Origin: Amycolatopsis australiensis
Lineage (GTDB): Bacteria; Actinomycetota; Actinomycetes; Mycobacteriales; Pseudonocardiaceae
Length of the DNA: 64,000 nt
Reading direction: 5' to 3'
NCBI RefSeq assembly: GCF_900119165.1
Contig: NZ_FPJG01000006.1
Location: 3,906,001-3,970,000, forward strand
Every line of letters begins with the position of its first letter. Within the stretch, counting starts at the first letter, position 1. A program made the position numbers and the translations under genes. The notes under the pieces are model-generated. The model had not been told where the DNA came from, made no database searches, and saw only the letters and a list, made by a program, of their open reading frames with translations. Shown piece after piece: positions 36,509-45,611 of this stretch.

Positions 36509-37480
36509 TCAGTTCTTGAGCGGCTCCCACCACGCGCGGTTGTTCCGGTACCAGTCGACGGTGTCGCGCAGGCCGGTGCCGATGTCGACCCGCGGGGCGT
36601 AGCCGAGTTCGGTGGAGATCTTCGTGATGTCGACGGAGTAGCGGCGGTCGTGGCCCTTGCGGTCCTCGACCGGCCGGATCGCGGTGTGGTCGCGGCCGGT
36701 GACGGCCAGCAGCCGCTCGGTCAGCTCCCGGTTGGTCAGCTCGGCGCCGCCGCCGATGTTGTAGACCTCGCCGGGCCGCCCGCGCTCGGCGACCAGCTGG
36801 ATGCCGCGGCAGTGGTCGTCCACGTGCAGCCAGTCGCGGACGTTGAGCCCGTCGCCGTACAGCGGCACCTGCAACCCGTCGACGAGGTTGGTGACGAACA
36901 ACGGGATGACCTTCTCCGGGTACTGGTAGGGCCCGTAGTTGTTGGAGCACCGCGTGATCGACGCGTTGAGCCCGTGGGTGGTGAAGAACGCGCGCACCAG
37001 CAGGTCCGAAGCCGCCTTGGACGCCGAGTACGGCGAGTTGGGCGCGACCGGGTGGTCCTCGGGCCACGAGCCTTCGTCGATCGAGCCGTACACCTCGTCG
37101 GTGGACACGTGCACGAACCGGCCGGCCTCGCCGTCGAGCGCGGCCTGCAGCAGGGTCTGGGTGCCGAGCACGTTGGTGCGGACGAACTCCGCCGACCCCG
37201 CGATCGAACGGTCCACATGCGACTCCGCCGCGAAGTGGACCACCAGGTCGAGGCCCTTCAGCTCCCGCGCGACGAGGTCGGCGTCGCAGATGTCGCCGGC
37301 GACCACCCGCAGGCGCTCGTCTTCGGCGACCGGCGCCAGGTTCGCGCGGTTGCCGGCGTAGGTGAACTTGTCGAGCACCACCAGCTCGTCGGGCTCGAAG
37401 CCGGGGTAGCGGCCGGACAGCACGGCGCGGACGTAGGCCGAGCCGATGAAGCCGGCGCCGCCGGTGACCAGCATGCGCAT
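36509..37480 (-). CDS. rmlB: dTDP-glucose 4,6-dehydratase
   Basis: 323 residues. It is a short-chain dehydrogenase-type sugar dehydratase with MLVTGGAGFIGS (NAD binding), HFAAESHVDRS, VSTDEVYGS carrying the catalytic Asp-Glu pair, YSASKAASD (Tyr/Lys), RCSNNYGPYQYPEK and VRDWLHVDDHC. It converts dTDP-glucose to dTDP-4-keto-6-deoxyglucose, the branch point for most deoxysugars. It lies 19 bp behind RmlA on the same strand. It should feed the DesI-like aminotransferase at 20 kb. The cell may also use the pair for other dTDP sugars. Confidence 0.97.
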   Translation of the reverse strand: MRMLVTGGAGFIGSAYVRAVLSGRYPGFEPDELVVLDKFTYAGNRANLAPVAEDERLRVVAGDICDADLVARELKGLDLVVHFAAESHVDRSIAGSAEFVRTNVLGTQTLLQAALDGEAGRFVHVSTDEVYGSIDEGSWPEDHPVAPNSPYSASKAASDLLVRAFFTTHGLNASITRCSNNYGPYQYPEKVIPLFVTNLVDGLQVPLYGDGLNVRDWLHVDDHCRGIQLVAERGRPGEVYNIGGGAELTNRELTERLLAVTGRDHTAIRPVEDRKGHDRRYSVDITKISTELGYAPRVDIGTGLRDTVDWYRNNRAWWEPLKN

Positions 37481-37499
37481 GGGAAGGATCCTCCGGGGT

Positions 37500-38387
37500 T
37501 CAGACCGTGGTGAGCGGCCGCGCGCGGCGCGCGAAGTCCATGACGTACTTGCCGTAGCCGGAGCTGCCGATCCGCTCGCCCAGCGCGTAGCAGGCGTCGG
37601 CGTCGATGAAGCCCATCCGCAGCGCGATCTCCTCGAGGCAGGCGATCTGCACGCCTTGGCGCGCCTCCAGCGTCTGGACGTACTGGCCGGCGTCGAGCAG
37701 CGACTCGTGCGTGCCGGTGTCCAGCCAGGCGAAGCCGCGGCCGAGGTCGACGCAGGTCGCGCGGCCCCGGTCGAGGTAGACGTTGTTGAGGTCGCTGATC
37801 TCCAGCTCGCCGCGGGCCGACGGCCGCAGGCCCTTGGCGATCTCGACCACGTCGTTGTCGTAGAAGTACAGGCCGGTGAGCGCCCGGTTCGACTTCGGGT
37901 GCGCCGGCTTCTCCTCGATGGAGACCAGGTTGCCGTCGGCGTCGACCTCGCCGATGCCGTGCCGGTGCGGGTCGGAGACCTCGTAGCCGAACAGGACGCA
38001 GCCCTTGAGGTCGCGGGTCGCCGCGCGCAGCACGTCGGAGAAACCCTGCCCGTGGAAGATGTTGTCGCCGAGGATGAGCGCCGACGTGTCGTCGCCGACG
38101 TGCTCCTCGCCGATGAGGAACGCCTCCGCGAGGCCGTTCGGATGGGCCTGCTCGGCGTAGCCGAGCCGCAGGCCGAGGTGGGACCCGTCGCCGAGCAGCC
38201 GCCGGAACGCCGGCAGGTCGTGCGGGGTCGAGATGAGCAGGATCTCGGTGATGCCGGCGAGCATCAGGACCGACAGCGGGTAGTAGATCATCGGCTTGTT
38301 GTAGACCGGGACGAGCTGCTTGGAGACGCCGAGGGTGACCGGATGCAGCCGAGAGCCACTGCCGCCGGCGAGGATGATGCCTTTCAT
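37500..38387 (-). CDS. rmlA: Glucose-1-phosphate thymidylyltransferase
   Basis: 295 residues. Typical Rml[39 protein letters not shown] at the N-terminus, [61 protein letters not shown]. It makes dTDP-glucose from dTTP and glucose-1-phosphate, the first committed step for deoxysugars. It precedes RmlB in a two-gene unit; the sensor kinase gene lies 87 bp further upstream on the same strand, so all three might be co-transcribed. CTAGGGG occurs at 38434-38440 in that gap, a half-site of the putative PAS-LuxR box. Confidence 0.97.
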   Translation of the reverse strand: MKGIILAGGSGSRLHPVTLGVSKQLVPVYNKPMIYYPLSVLMLAGITEILLISTPHDLPAFRRLLGDGSHLGLRLGYAEQAHPNGLAEAFLIGEEHVGDDTSALILGDNIFHGQGFSDVLRAATRDLKGCVLFGYEVSDPHRHGIGEVDADGNLVSIEEKPAHPKSNRALTGLYFYDNDVVEIAKGLRPSARGELEISDLNNVYLDRGRATCVDLGRGFAWLDTGTHESLLDAGQYVQTLEARQGVQIACLEEIALRMGFIDADACYALGERIGSSGYGKYVMDFARRARPLTTV

Positions 38388-38474
38388 GGGGGCCCCACGT
38401 TCTCGGTCGGGAAGGTTCGTGACCGGCTCGACCCTAGGGGCGCGACGAGTAGGAGAATCTCCAGTCCTGGCGCC

Positions 38475-39794
38475 TCAGCGGCGGGCGGGCTTCTGCCGCG
38501 TCTCGGTTGTCGGCACATAGGCGGGCAGGTCCGCGGCGATCCGGAAGCCGCCGTCGGGCGTGGGACCGGCTTCCAGGCTGCCGCCGACCAGTTCGACGCG
38601 GTGGCGCAGGCTGGACAGGCCGAGCCCGGAGCCGCTGCCGGCCAGCACCGCGTCCGGCGCCCGCCGCGGCGGCGTGTTGACGACCCGGACGGCGACCCCG
38701 TCGCGCCGGTACCGCAGCTCCACCCGGATTTCGGCGCCCGCGGCGTGCTTGCGGGCGTTGGTCAGCGCCTCCTGCACGATCCGGTGGACCGTGCGCGCGA
38801 TGGTCGGGGACATGTGCGCGCGCTCGCCCTCGACGTCCAGCTCCACCGGGATCCCGGCCGCGGCCGACTCCGCGACCAGCGTGGCCGGGTCGGGCACGCT
38901 GGTCGCCGAGCCGGCCGCGCCCGCCGGACCGGCCGAGCCGCGCCGCGGGCTCGGGCCCGCCATCCGCTCGGAGAGGTCGGCCGAGGTCGTGTTCAGCACC
39001 CCGACCAGGTCGCGCAGCTCGTCGAGGGCCATCGCGCCACGGGCGCGGATCTCCTCGGCCGCCTTGCGGACCTCCGGGTCGGCGGAGCTGACGCCCAGCG
39101 CGCCGGCGTGCAGGACCATCAGGCTCAGCCCGTGGGTGAGCACGTCGTGCATCTCCGCGGCGAGGCGGCGGCGTTCCTCGGCCCGTGCCTGCTCGGCCAT
39201 CAGGTGCTGCTCGCGCTCGGCCCGCTCGGCGCGGTCGCGCAGCTCCTGCAGCAGCTGCTTGCGCGCGTCCAGGTACAGCACGACGACCGGCGGGCCGATC
39301 GTGCTGAGCAGGCCGACCGGGGTGATCGTCCAGCTCGGCGCCCACGGCTCGCTCCCGATGATCGCCAGCGCGGCGATGATGGCGAACGCCGTGCGCGGGC
39401 TCTCCAGGCGGACCAGGTAGATCACGATGACCGACGTGACGCGGGGCAGGATGAGCGGGCTGGCCGGGTCCACGGGGGACAGCAGCCCGGGGGCGAGCCC
39501 GTCGGCCAGCACGGTCGCGAAGGCCACGGCCATCGCGATGCCGGCGACCGTCTTCGGGAAGCGCCGCACCCCGAGCACCGAGACGTCGACCACCAGTTGC
39601 AGGACCAGGTCGGCGCGGGGGCCCGCCCAGCCGGTGGTGGGCTGGCTGTTGAGGCAGATCGCGACGTCGAGCAGGCCGAAGATCACCACGAGGCTCAGCA
39701 GGGTGGCCAGTTCGTGCTTGGCCCCGAAGCGGCCGCCGAGCCGCTCACTCAGCGTGGCCCGCGGACCTGGGGTGACGTGCGACACGGGCACCAC
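38475..39794 (-). CDS. NarL-class sensor histidine kinase
   Basis: About 439 residues from a GTG at 39794 with GGAAG five bases upstream; an upstream open stretch is probably not translated. Five to six membrane helices (residues about 25-190) are followed by a coiled stretch (LDARKQLLQELRDRAERAEREQ), the HisKA_3 box ERRRLAAEMHDVLTHGLSLM with the phosphorylated His, and a HATPase domain (VQEALTNARKHA, GSGLGLSSLRHRVELVGGSL). There is no adjacent response regulator; the nearest NarL-type regulator is 9 kb away at 48.6-49.2 kb. It may sense a membrane or cell-wall signal. The gene lies upstream of rmlA on the same strand. Confidence 0.93.
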   Translation of the reverse strand: MVPVSHVTPGPRATLSERLGGRFGAKHELATLLSLVVIFGLLDVAICLNSQPTTGWAGPRADLVLQLVVDVSVLGVRRFPKTVAGIAMAVAFATVLADGLAPGLLSPVDPASPLILPRVTSVIVIYLVRLESPRTAFAIIAALAIIGSEPWAPSWTITPVGLLSTIGPPVVVLYLDARKQLLQELRDRAERAEREQHLMAEQARAEERRRLAAEMHDVLTHGLSLMVLHAGALGVSSADPEVRKAAEEIRARGAMALDELRDLVGVLNTTSADLSERMAGPSPRRGSAGPAGAAGSATSVPDPATLVAESAAAGIPVELDVEGERAHMSPTIARTVHRIVQEALTNARKHAAGAEIRVELRYRRDGVAVRVVNTPPRRAPDAVLAGSGSGLGLSSLRHRVELVGGSLEAGPTPDGGFRIAADLPAYVPTTETRQKPARR

Positions 39795-40201
39795 GTTAGC
39801 TTCCGGCCCCACCGCCCGGCGGCCGGTCGGCGCTTCCCGCGCCGGACAAGCGACGAAAGTTGCCCGCCCGCGGCCGCGGCGACAACTTTCGTTGGTCGGC
39901 ATTCACCCCCTCGGCCCACCTGCAACAAGGACCACCTCAAGTCTTGGTTAAATGTCCAGTTTCAACGGCCGGGGAATGCTACAAGTGTGTCACCCGTCCG
40001 GGTGGTGGCCTTCGCTGACAGCGAGCGTCGCTCCTGGTACGGTCACCTGTTAGTGGAGGAAGTGGCGCATATCGGGCGCCGGCGGCCCCTTTCCGCGGGC
40101 CGGCGGTGTCAATACTGTTCGGACAGTCAGATCCTTCGGCGGCTCTGGGGGCTGCGCGAAAGGCCCGGTTTTGCCGGGCTCGCAGGAAAGGTCGATGCGG
40201 C
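39795..40201. promoter_or_regulatory. 407-bp divergent promoter region with 10-bp inverted repeat
   Basis: Between the leftward kinase gene and the rightward LAL operon. ACGAAAGTTG (39853-39862) and CAACTTTCGT (39883-39892) are perfect inverted copies 20 bp apart, like a paired operator or a hairpin over a GC-only loop. A lower-G+C stretch (TTGGTTAAATGTCCAGTTTCAACG, described by position 39947-39970) follows, and CTGTTCGGACAG lies near 40116. No gene is visible. Confidence 0.5.
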
Positions 40202-42898
40202 ATGTCGGATCCTGCTCCGCAGCCGGTCCGCACCGGGGATTCGGACGCGCTGTCCCGGTGGGCGGCGCAGGCGTGGACGGAGTCCGCGCAGGCCGTGCTG
40301 GTCGACGGGACGCCCGGTGGCGGCGTCCGGGCCCTGCTGAGCGCGTTCGAAAGCTCCGGAACTGGCCAAACCGCGAATATTGTTCGCCTTTCCGGGAGGA
40401 ATGGGGCCGCGTACCCCGAGTTCCACGCGCTCGCGGAACTGTTCGCCGGTGCCGCCGATCCGTCCGGGGATATCCGCCGAGCCCTGGAATTGCCCGCCGG
40501 AAACGGTTCGGCGTTGCACCGGAAATTTCGCACTTTGCGGTTTTTGCTGTTGTCGGGATTGTTGCGGGAAAAGAACCTCGTCATTGTGGTCGAAGAAGCA
40601 CAGTGGTGTGACGAGTCGTCGTTGCGGTTCTTCGACTTCCTGCTGCGCTGCGGCCGCGGGGAACGCTTTCTCCTGGTGCTGTGCCGCCGTCCCGAAGAGC
40701 CCGGCACCGGCTCGTGGGCGCTGGGGCAGATCGGCGCGCAGGACCGGTGTCACCGCTGGGAAGTGACGGCCGCGAGCCCGGTCGACGCGCTGGCCGCGTT
40801 GCCCGCGCAGGCACGGACGGTGGCCACCGCGGTCGCCGTGCTCGATGATCAGGACGTGGCGCGGGTGGCCGCTTTGTGTGGATTGCCCGCGGGCCCGGTG
40901 CGGATCGCGATCATCAGAATGCGGCGGGAAAATCTGTTCACCGGAAGCGTGCTCGACCGGTCGGTCCGATCCCGGCTGCTCGCGGAAACCCCGGCCGACG
41001 AACTGGCCTGCCTGCATTTACGCGCGGCGAGGGTGCTCAACGACGACGCCCGCCCGGCCGCGGAAGTGGCCCCGCACCTGGGCGCGCTGCCGCGGCTGGA
41101 GGAGAGCTGGATGCTCGACCTGGCCCTGGAGGCGGCAGCGGCGGCGAAAACGGGCGGAAACCCCGAGGCGGCGGTGACGCACCTGACCCGAGCGGCGGCC
41201 ACCGAGCCATCCCGCTTGGACGTGCGCCTGGCCCTGGCGGCGGCCCACCTGAGCACGAACCCCCAGGCGGCGATGGCGGAACTGACCAGGGCGGCGGCAC
41301 ACGCGGAGGACGAGCGCGACCACTGCGCACTGGCGGCGCTGTACGCACTGGCGGCCACGGCTGCGGGCACTTCGGAGGCGGGTGGCGCGGCTGCGGCAGA
41401 GGGCCGGGCGGCGGCCGCGGCCGGCGGCGCGGCTTCTGCGCAGGGCGGTGGCGCGGCCGCGACGCCGGGTGGCCGGTCCGCCCCGGCGAATGGCGCAGCC
41501 ATCCCGCTCAGCGATCCTTCTCCGCTACCCGCCTCTCTCGGCGACCTCGTCGACCGGCTCGCCGCCGGATCACCCGCCGTGCCGGTGGCCGCCCTCGCCG
41601 CGGCCGCCGCGACCCGGGATGCCGCCCGTAGCCTGCTCCGCGACCGTGCCGTGGCCGCCCCGCGCGGCTCCGTCCGGCGTGCCGATGCGCGCGACCTCGC
41701 GCAGCGGGCTCTCGGGCTCGCGCTCGCCGGGCGCAGCGTCGAGGTCGCCGCCGCTTGTGCGCGGGCCGTTGTCCGGCTGCCCGTTGCCGCCGCCTCCAGT
41801 GCCGATCTGCTCGCCGCCGGGCGGACCCTGCGGCTCGTCGACGATCTGCCGAACGCCGTGCGGGCGCTCGACCAAGCCGTCGCCGAGGCCGTCGTGAGCG
41901 GTGACCGGGCCGCGCTCGGGCGGGCGCTCGCCGCCCGCTACTGCGCCCTGCGGGAGAGCGGTGACCGTGACGGCGCGCTCGCCGACGTCCGTGTCGCCGC
42001 GCTCGCCGGCGCCGGGGAACGGCCCGGCGTCACCGTCCGCGGCGCGCTCGCGATCGCTCTGCGCGACGACGACCAGCTCACCGCCGCCGAGCACATGCTG
42101 CGCGCCGTGCGCCCGCACGAACTCGACGACGCACCCGAGGAACGGCCCCTCTGGCTGCTCGGCCTCGCGCGGATCAGGGCCCTGCGCTCCGACGTCGACG
42201 GCGCACTCGAACTGCTCCGCGAAGCCGGCCGGTACCAGGAGACCGGCGGCGTCGGCAACCCCGTCTTCGCGCCGTGGTGGTTCACCGCCACGCTCCTGCT
42301 CGCCGGCACCGGACGGCACCGGGAAGCCGCCGCGTACGCCGAACGCGGGCACGATCTCGCCACGGGCTGGCCGACCGGGACGGCCCGCGGCCTCGTGCTG
42401 CTCGGGCGGGGCGTGGCCGCCTCGGGGACGCGGGCGGTGGAACTGCTCGCGGACGCGGGCCGGGTACTGGCCGCTTCGCCGTGCCGCGTCGAGTACGCGC
42501 GCGCCGAATACCTGCTGGGCAAGGCGTTGACCGGTGTCGGCGACCGCAAGACCGCGCGCCAGCACCTGCGCCAGGCCGCGTTGCTGTCGGCCTGCTCGGG
42601 CTGGCGCTCGATCGGCGCGCTCGCGCGGGAGCTGCTGGAGGAGTCGGGCGGCCGGCTGCGCCGGCCCCGCGCCGACGTGCTGACCCTCCGCGAACGCGAG
42701 GTGGCCGAGCTGGTCGCGGGCGGGGCGAGCAACCGCGACGTCGCGGGCGCGCTCTTCGTCTCGCCGCGGACCGTCGAGCTGCACCTGACCAACGTCTACC
42801 GGAAGCTGACCGTGGACAGCCGCGCCGAACTGGCCGCGGCGCTGCGGGGCAGCCGTCCGGCGGGGACGCCGAAGAGGACCGATGGGCTCGCCGGATAG
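40202..42898 (+). CDS. LAL-family (large ATPase-LuxR) regulator with degenerate P-loop
   Basis: 898 residues from the ATG at 40202. The N-terminal ATPase part is recognisable (LVIVVEEAQWCDESSLRFFDFLL as Walker B region) but the Walker A segment reads VDGTPGGGVRALL, with no Lys. A helical TPR-like middle contains an Ala/Gly-rich low-complexity insert (nt about 41360-41500). The C-terminus is a normal LuxR HTH (LTLREREVAELVAGGASNRDVAGALFVSPRTVELHLTNVYRKL). It is the first of three overlapping LAL genes (ATG of the next at 42882). Such proteins are common pathway activators in macrolide clusters. Loss of the Lys suggests weak or no ATP hydrolysis, perhaps a partner role for the others. Confidence 0.9.
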   Translation: MSDPAPQPVRTGDSDALSRWAAQAWTESAQAVLVDGTPGGGVRALLSAFESSGTGQTANIVRLSGRNGAAYPEFHALAELFAGAADPSGDIRRALELPAGNGSALHRKFRTLRFLLLSGLLREKNLVIVVEEAQWCDESSLRFFDFLLRCGRGERFLLVLCRRPEEPGTGSWALGQIGAQDRCHRWEVTAASPVDALAALPAQARTVATAVAVLDDQDVARVAALCGLPAGPVRIAIIRMRRENLFTGSVLDRSVRSRLLAETPADELACLHLRAARVLNDDARPAAEVAPHLGALPRLEESWMLDLALEAAAAAKTGGNPEAAVTHLTRAAATEPSRLDVRLALAAAHLSTNPQAAMAELTRAAAHAEDERDHCALAALYALAATAAGTSEAGGAAAAEGRAAAAAGGAASAQGGGAAATPGGRSAPANGAAIPLSDPSPLPASLGDLVDRLAAGSPAVPVAALAAAAATRDAARSLLRDRAVAAPRGSVRRADARDLAQRALGLALAGRSVEVAAACARAVVRLPVAAASSADLLAAGRTLRLVDDLPNAVRALDQAVAEAVVSGDRAALGRALAARYCALRESGDRDGALADVRVAALAGAGERPGVTVRGALAIALRDDDQLTAAEHMLRAVRPHELDDAPEERPLWLLGLARIRALRSDVDGALELLREAGRYQETGGVGNPVFAPWWFTATLLLAGTGRHREAAAYAERGHDLATGWPTGTARGLVLLGRGVAASGTRAVELLADAGRVLAASPCRVEYARAEYLLGKALTGVGDRKTARQHLRQAALLSACSGWRSIGALARELLEESGGRLRRPRADVLTLREREVAELVAGGASNRDVAGALFVSPRTVELHLTNVYRKLTVDSRAELAAALRGSRPAGTPKRTDGLAG

Positions 42899-45611
42899 GG
42901 AAGACGGCCAGGTGATCGCCACGCGGACGGCGCCGGGTGCCGCCGGGCTGCCGCACCAGCGCGGCGTCCCCCTGCCCGCGCTCGCCGAGCGCGACGAGGA
43001 GTGCGCGCTGCTGACCGGAATGCTCCACGACCTGCCCGAGGGACACTCGGCGGTCGTGACGGTCACCGGCGCGCCCGGCTGCGGCCGCAGCGCGCTGCTG
43101 GCGGCCGTCGCGGCGGCGGCCCGGGCGGCGCGGCTGCGCGTCGCACACGTGCCGTGCTGCCCGTCCGACCCCGCCGAGCCCTTCACCGTGCTGCAGCAGG
43201 TTTTCACCGGGCTCGGCGTCGCACTCCCGCCGGAGGCGACCGGGCCGGTGCCGCCGGACGAGCGCGTCCTCGGCGCGCTGTGCCGCGACCTGCACACCGC
43301 GCTGGACACGCGGCCGCTCGTGCTGGTCGTCGACGACCTGCACTGGGCCGACACCCCGTCCCGCGCCTGGCTGCACGAGCTCGCCGGGCGGCAGGCCGGG
43401 GCACCGGTGCTGCTGGTCGTCAGCCAGGTCAGCGGGCTGGACACCTGGCGTCCCCCGGCGACGGCGGCCGCGCACGCGATCCGGCTGCGCCCGCTCGGCG
43501 ACGCCGCCGTGGCCGGCCTGGTCCGCGAGCAGCTGGGCGCGGAGGCCGGCGAGCGGCTGGTCGGGCACGCCGTGCGCGGCAGCGGCGGCAACCCGGCGGT
43601 GCTCGCCGAAGCACTGCAGCGGCTGCGCCTGGAACCCGGCGGCCCGGAGCTGTTTCCCCGGATCGCGAGTGAGCGCTTGCTGCGTCTGCTCGACGGCCTG
43701 CCTGCCGAGCTCACCGCCGTGCTCCGCGCGCTCGCGGTGTGCCCGGCGGGGTTCGGGCCGGCGTTGCTGGCTGAACTGGCCGGCTGCCCGCCGGAGCGGC
43801 TGGGCGATGCGCTCGCCCGGCTGCGGGCGCTGGGGCTGGCCGACGGGTTCGGCGGGCTGACCGAGCCGGACGTCGGCCAGCGGGTGCTCGGCGGGATGTC
43901 CGAAGTGGACCGTGACGCGTTCTTCGCCCGCGCGGCCAAGCTGGGCTACGACCACGGGGTCGCGAACGCGGCCGTCGCGGCGATCCTGCGGCGCACCCGG
44001 GTGGTCGGCGAGCCGTGGGCGGTGGAGGTGCTCGTCGCGGCCGCCCGGATCGGCCGGGGCGAGGAAGTGACCGCGTTGCTCAAGCGGGCGCTGCAGGAGC
44101 CGCTCGATCCGGCGCGGCGCGCGGCCGTGCTGCTCGACCTCGGGGCCGCGGAGCTGCTCGTCGACCCCGACGCCGGTGACCGGCACCTCGCCCAGGTGCT
44201 GTCCGAAGTGGACGGTGGGGGCCTCGGCGAACACCGGCTGGCGGCCGCGGACCTGCTCGTCGCGCGGGGCGGGCTGCCCGGGCGCACGCTCGTGGCCGCC
44301 TTCCGCCGCCCGGACGTCTCGGCGGCCGAGCGCGGCGCCCTGCTCGGGCTGTACTGGCTGGCCGACGGCGACCCGCACGACCGGTCGGAGGTCGGTGGCT
44401 ACGGCATGCCGCCGCTGCCCGAGCGGCCGGCGGACCCGGCGCAGGCCGCCGTCGCCGCGGTCCTGCTCGCCCGCCGTGGCCTGCGGCCCGCCCGGGTGCG
44501 CGGGCTCGCGCGAGCCGCACTGGCCCAGCCGGTGGCCGAGGCGTGCTCGCTGACCATGCGGGCCGCGGCGGTCCGGGCACTGACCCTCACCGGGGACCTC
44601 GCCGAGGCGGACGCGCACGGCGAAGACGTCCTCGCGCGGGCGCGCCGCCAGGGCTTCCGCATGCTGATCGCCCGCGCCCTCGCCGAGCGGGCCGAACGGC
44701 ACCTCGCGGCGGGACGGCTCACCGCCGCCGCAGCCGACCTGGCCGACGCGCACGAGCTCGTGCCGCCCCGGCACTGGCACCCGATGCTGCGCGCGAGGGT
44801 GATCGGGACCGAGGCGATGGTGCACGTGGCAGCCGGCCGCGCCGACCTCGCCCGCCGCGCGCTCGACCGGGACGCCACCGAGCCGGGACGCGGGCTCGGC
44901 GGCGCGTTCCTGCTGTACGCCCAGGGACTGGTGCTGCTGGAAGAAGGCCGCCGGGAAGCGGCACTCGCCCGGCTGCGCGAGTGCGGACGGCGGCTTTCCG
45001 CGCGCGGCTGGGCCAACCCGGAGCTGCTGCCGTGGCGCTCGGCCGCGGCGAAGTGCCTGGTGGCGGCGGGGGAGCGGGACGACGCCCGCCGGTTGCTGGC
45101 GGAGGAGCTGGCCGCGGCGAAGGAGTGGGGCACCCGCTCCGCGGTGGGTGGCGCGCACCTGGCGGCGGCGCTGGCCCTCGGCCCCGGCGACCCCGGCCAC
45201 GCGGAACACCTGAAGCAGGCGGTCGAGTTGCTGCGCGGCACCGGAAGCGACCTGCGCTACGCGACGGCGCTGGCGGAGTCGGCGGGGGTCGGGGACCACC
45301 TCGCGGAAGCGGCGGCACTGGCGGCCCGCCACGGCTGGCGGAGAGTCCGAACGCGACTGGACGAGCTGACCGGCCGTCCGGCGGAAGATCCGCGGCACGG
45401 GCTGTCCGAGGCCCAGCGCCGGGTGGCGAACCTGGCGGCGGCCGGAGTGTCCAACGCGGACATAGCGGCGGCGCTGGAGGTGACGCGGCGCACGGTGGAA
45501 CTGCACCTGACCAACGTGTACCGCAAGCTGGGCATCGACGGCAGGCGGCAGCTCGCCGGGGCACTGGCCGCCCGGGAGGGGTCCCTCTCCGGCGAGGAGG
45601 TCCGGCCGTGA
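42882..45611 (+). CDS. LAL-family regulator
   Basis: 909 residues, starting 17 bp before the previous stop. Order of parts: short lead, ATPase region from residue about 35 (LAERDEECALLTGMLHDL), Walker A VTGAPGCGRSALL with Arg in place of Lys, Walker B LVLVVDDLHWAD, a long TPR-like helical middle, and a C-terminal LuxR HTH (LSEAQRRVANLAAAGVSNADIAAALEVTRRTVELHLTNVYRKLGI). The next LAL gene overlaps by GTGA, so translation of all three is linked. Arg in the P-loop is unusual and may reduce nucleotide turnover. Confidence 0.92.
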   Translation: MGSPDREDGQVIATRTAPGAAGLPHQRGVPLPALAERDEECALLTGMLHDLPEGHSAVVTVTGAPGCGRSALLAAVAAAARAARLRVAHVPCCPSDPAEPFTVLQQVFTGLGVALPPEATGPVPPDERVLGALCRDLHTALDTRPLVLVVDDLHWADTPSRAWLHELAGRQAGAPVLLVVSQVSGLDTWRPPATAAAHAIRLRPLGDAAVAGLVREQLGAEAGERLVGHAVRGSGGNPAVLAEALQRLRLEPGGPELFPRIASERLLRLLDGLPAELTAVLRALAVCPAGFGPALLAELAGCPPERLGDALARLRALGLADGFGGLTEPDVGQRVLGGMSEVDRDAFFARAAKLGYDHGVANAAVAAILRRTRVVGEPWAVEVLVAAARIGRGEEVTALLKRALQEPLDPARRAAVLLDLGAAELLVDPDAGDRHLAQVLSEVDGGGLGEHRLAAADLLVARGGLPGRTLVAAFRRPDVSAAERGALLGLYWLADGDPHDRSEVGGYGMPPLPERPADPAQAAVAAVLLARRGLRPARVRGLARAALAQPVAEACSLTMRAAAVRALTLTGDLAEADAHGEDVLARARRQGFRMLIARALAERAERHLAAGRLTAAAADLADAHELVPPRHWHPMLRARVIGTEAMVHVAAGRADLARRALDRDATEPGRGLGGAFLLYAQGLVLLEEGRREAALARLRECGRRLSARGWANPELLPWRSAAAKCLVAAGERDDARRLLAEELAAAKEWGTRSAVGGAHLAAALALGPGDPGHAEHLKQAVELLRGTGSDLRYATALAESAGVGDHLAEAAALAARHGWRRVRTRLDELTGRPAEDPRHGLSEAQRRVANLAAAGVSNADIAAALEVTRRTVELHLTNVYRKLGIDGRRQLAGALAAREGSLSGEEVRP

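Noticed and set aside
37446..40340. 964-codon plus-strand frame over rmlA and the kinase
   Set aside because: It runs antisense through two well-recognised genes and a divergent promoter region.
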